Below are positions 13,965 to 14,092 of a stretch of DNA of 14,092 nucleotides, piece by piece. Made by a program: the position numbers and the translations under genes. The notes below the pieces were generated by a model. That model had not been told where the DNA came from. It did not search any database and saw only the letters and a program-made list of their open reading frames with translations. Numbering within the stretch: the first letter of the stretch is position 1; each line of letters begins with the position of its first letter. The DNA is from Methanoregula sp. (GTDB lineage Archaea > Halobacteriota > Methanomicrobia > Methanomicrobiales > Methanospirillaceae): NCBI GenBank assembly GCA_003136075.1, contig PNBP01000185.1, forward strand, positions 1,472 to 15,563. Direction: 5' to 3'.

Positions 13965-14092
13965 TTAACTGATTGCCGTCCCCTGGATCACCGCCGATTC
14001 CTGCACATCATATTCCTTACCCTCTCCATTGATCCGGTACTTCCCGGTCGTCTTAACCCCATAGGAATTCCCGGTCGTAGAATAGGGAACGA
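13965..14092 (-). CDS. C-terminal end of an unidentified protein (partial)
   Basis: The last 41 codons of an open frame run in from the right edge and end at TAA (13965-13967). The visible end reads VPYSTTGNSYGVKTTGKYRI and then NGEGKEYDVQESAVIQGTAIS. It is polar and glycine-rich with a TTG-x-x-YG-V-K-TTG-KYRI pattern, suggesting beta structure. No anchor helix or PGF-CTERM is present at its end. The frame is open over its whole visible length and the codon use resembles its neighbours. T-rich tracts follow the stop on the minus strand (around 13916-13929 and 13956-13960). Function cannot be told from this fragment; a surface protein is only a guess. Confidence 0.55.
   Translation of the reverse strand, partial: VPYSTTGNSYGVKTTGKYRINGEGKEYDVQESAVIQGTAIS

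Noticed and set aside
1..14092. Mobile element, defence system or CRISPR array
   Set aside because: No transposase, integrase, nuclease, toxin-antitoxin pair, or regularly spaced repeat was seen on either strand.

Overview
The window looks like a stretch of chromosome from a hydrogenotrophic methanogen of the order Methanomicrobiales (Methanoregula-like). This rests on: an F420-dependent methylene-H4MPT reductase (mer), an archaeal AMP phosphorylase, an NrpR-type nitrogen regulator, a MEMAR/DUF3821-type S-layer glycoprotein with a PGF-CTERM tail, archaeal TATA promoters with several apparently leaderless starts, T-tract terminators, and a tRNA without an encoded CCA. The genus is inference; the order-level assignment is stronger.

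Layout from left to right. Positions 1-1073 hold mer on the minus strand with its terminator at the window edge. It starts at TTG behind a strong Shine-Dalgarno (SD) site. A roughly 650-bp gene-poor gap (1074-1720) follows. It holds the mer promoter, a candidate structured RNA, a possible 38-residue ORF and a good stem-loop terminator, all but the mer promoter on the plus strand. Positions 1721-4048 encode a divergent FtsZ/tubulin-superfamily protein whose GTP-binding signature and T7 loop are degraded and which carries a tail of about 385 residues. It converges on a two-gene minus-strand operon, dut then an NrpR-like regulator, joined by an ATGA overlap. Dut and a plus-strand tRNA-Arg(TCG) share one nearly symmetric TATA element.

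The right half is all minus strand. In transcription order from the right edge it has the C-terminus of an unidentified gene (13965-14092), the PGF-CTERM S-layer glycoprotein (12322-13785), a 440-bp gap with a possible 40-residue ORF, AMP phosphorylase (10358-11881), a membrane-anchored protein with five carboxypeptidase-regulatory/PEGA-like repeats (8923-10317), and a 1042-residue secreted Ig-like/VWA protein (5670-8798).

Together the genes cover core methanogenesis, nucleotide turnover (dUTP removal, AMP salvage toward ribulose bisphosphate), nitrogen regulation and cell-envelope architecture. The least explained item is the FtsZ-like protein, followed by the structured intergenic region upstream of it. 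No mobile element, CRISPR array or defence cassette was recognised.
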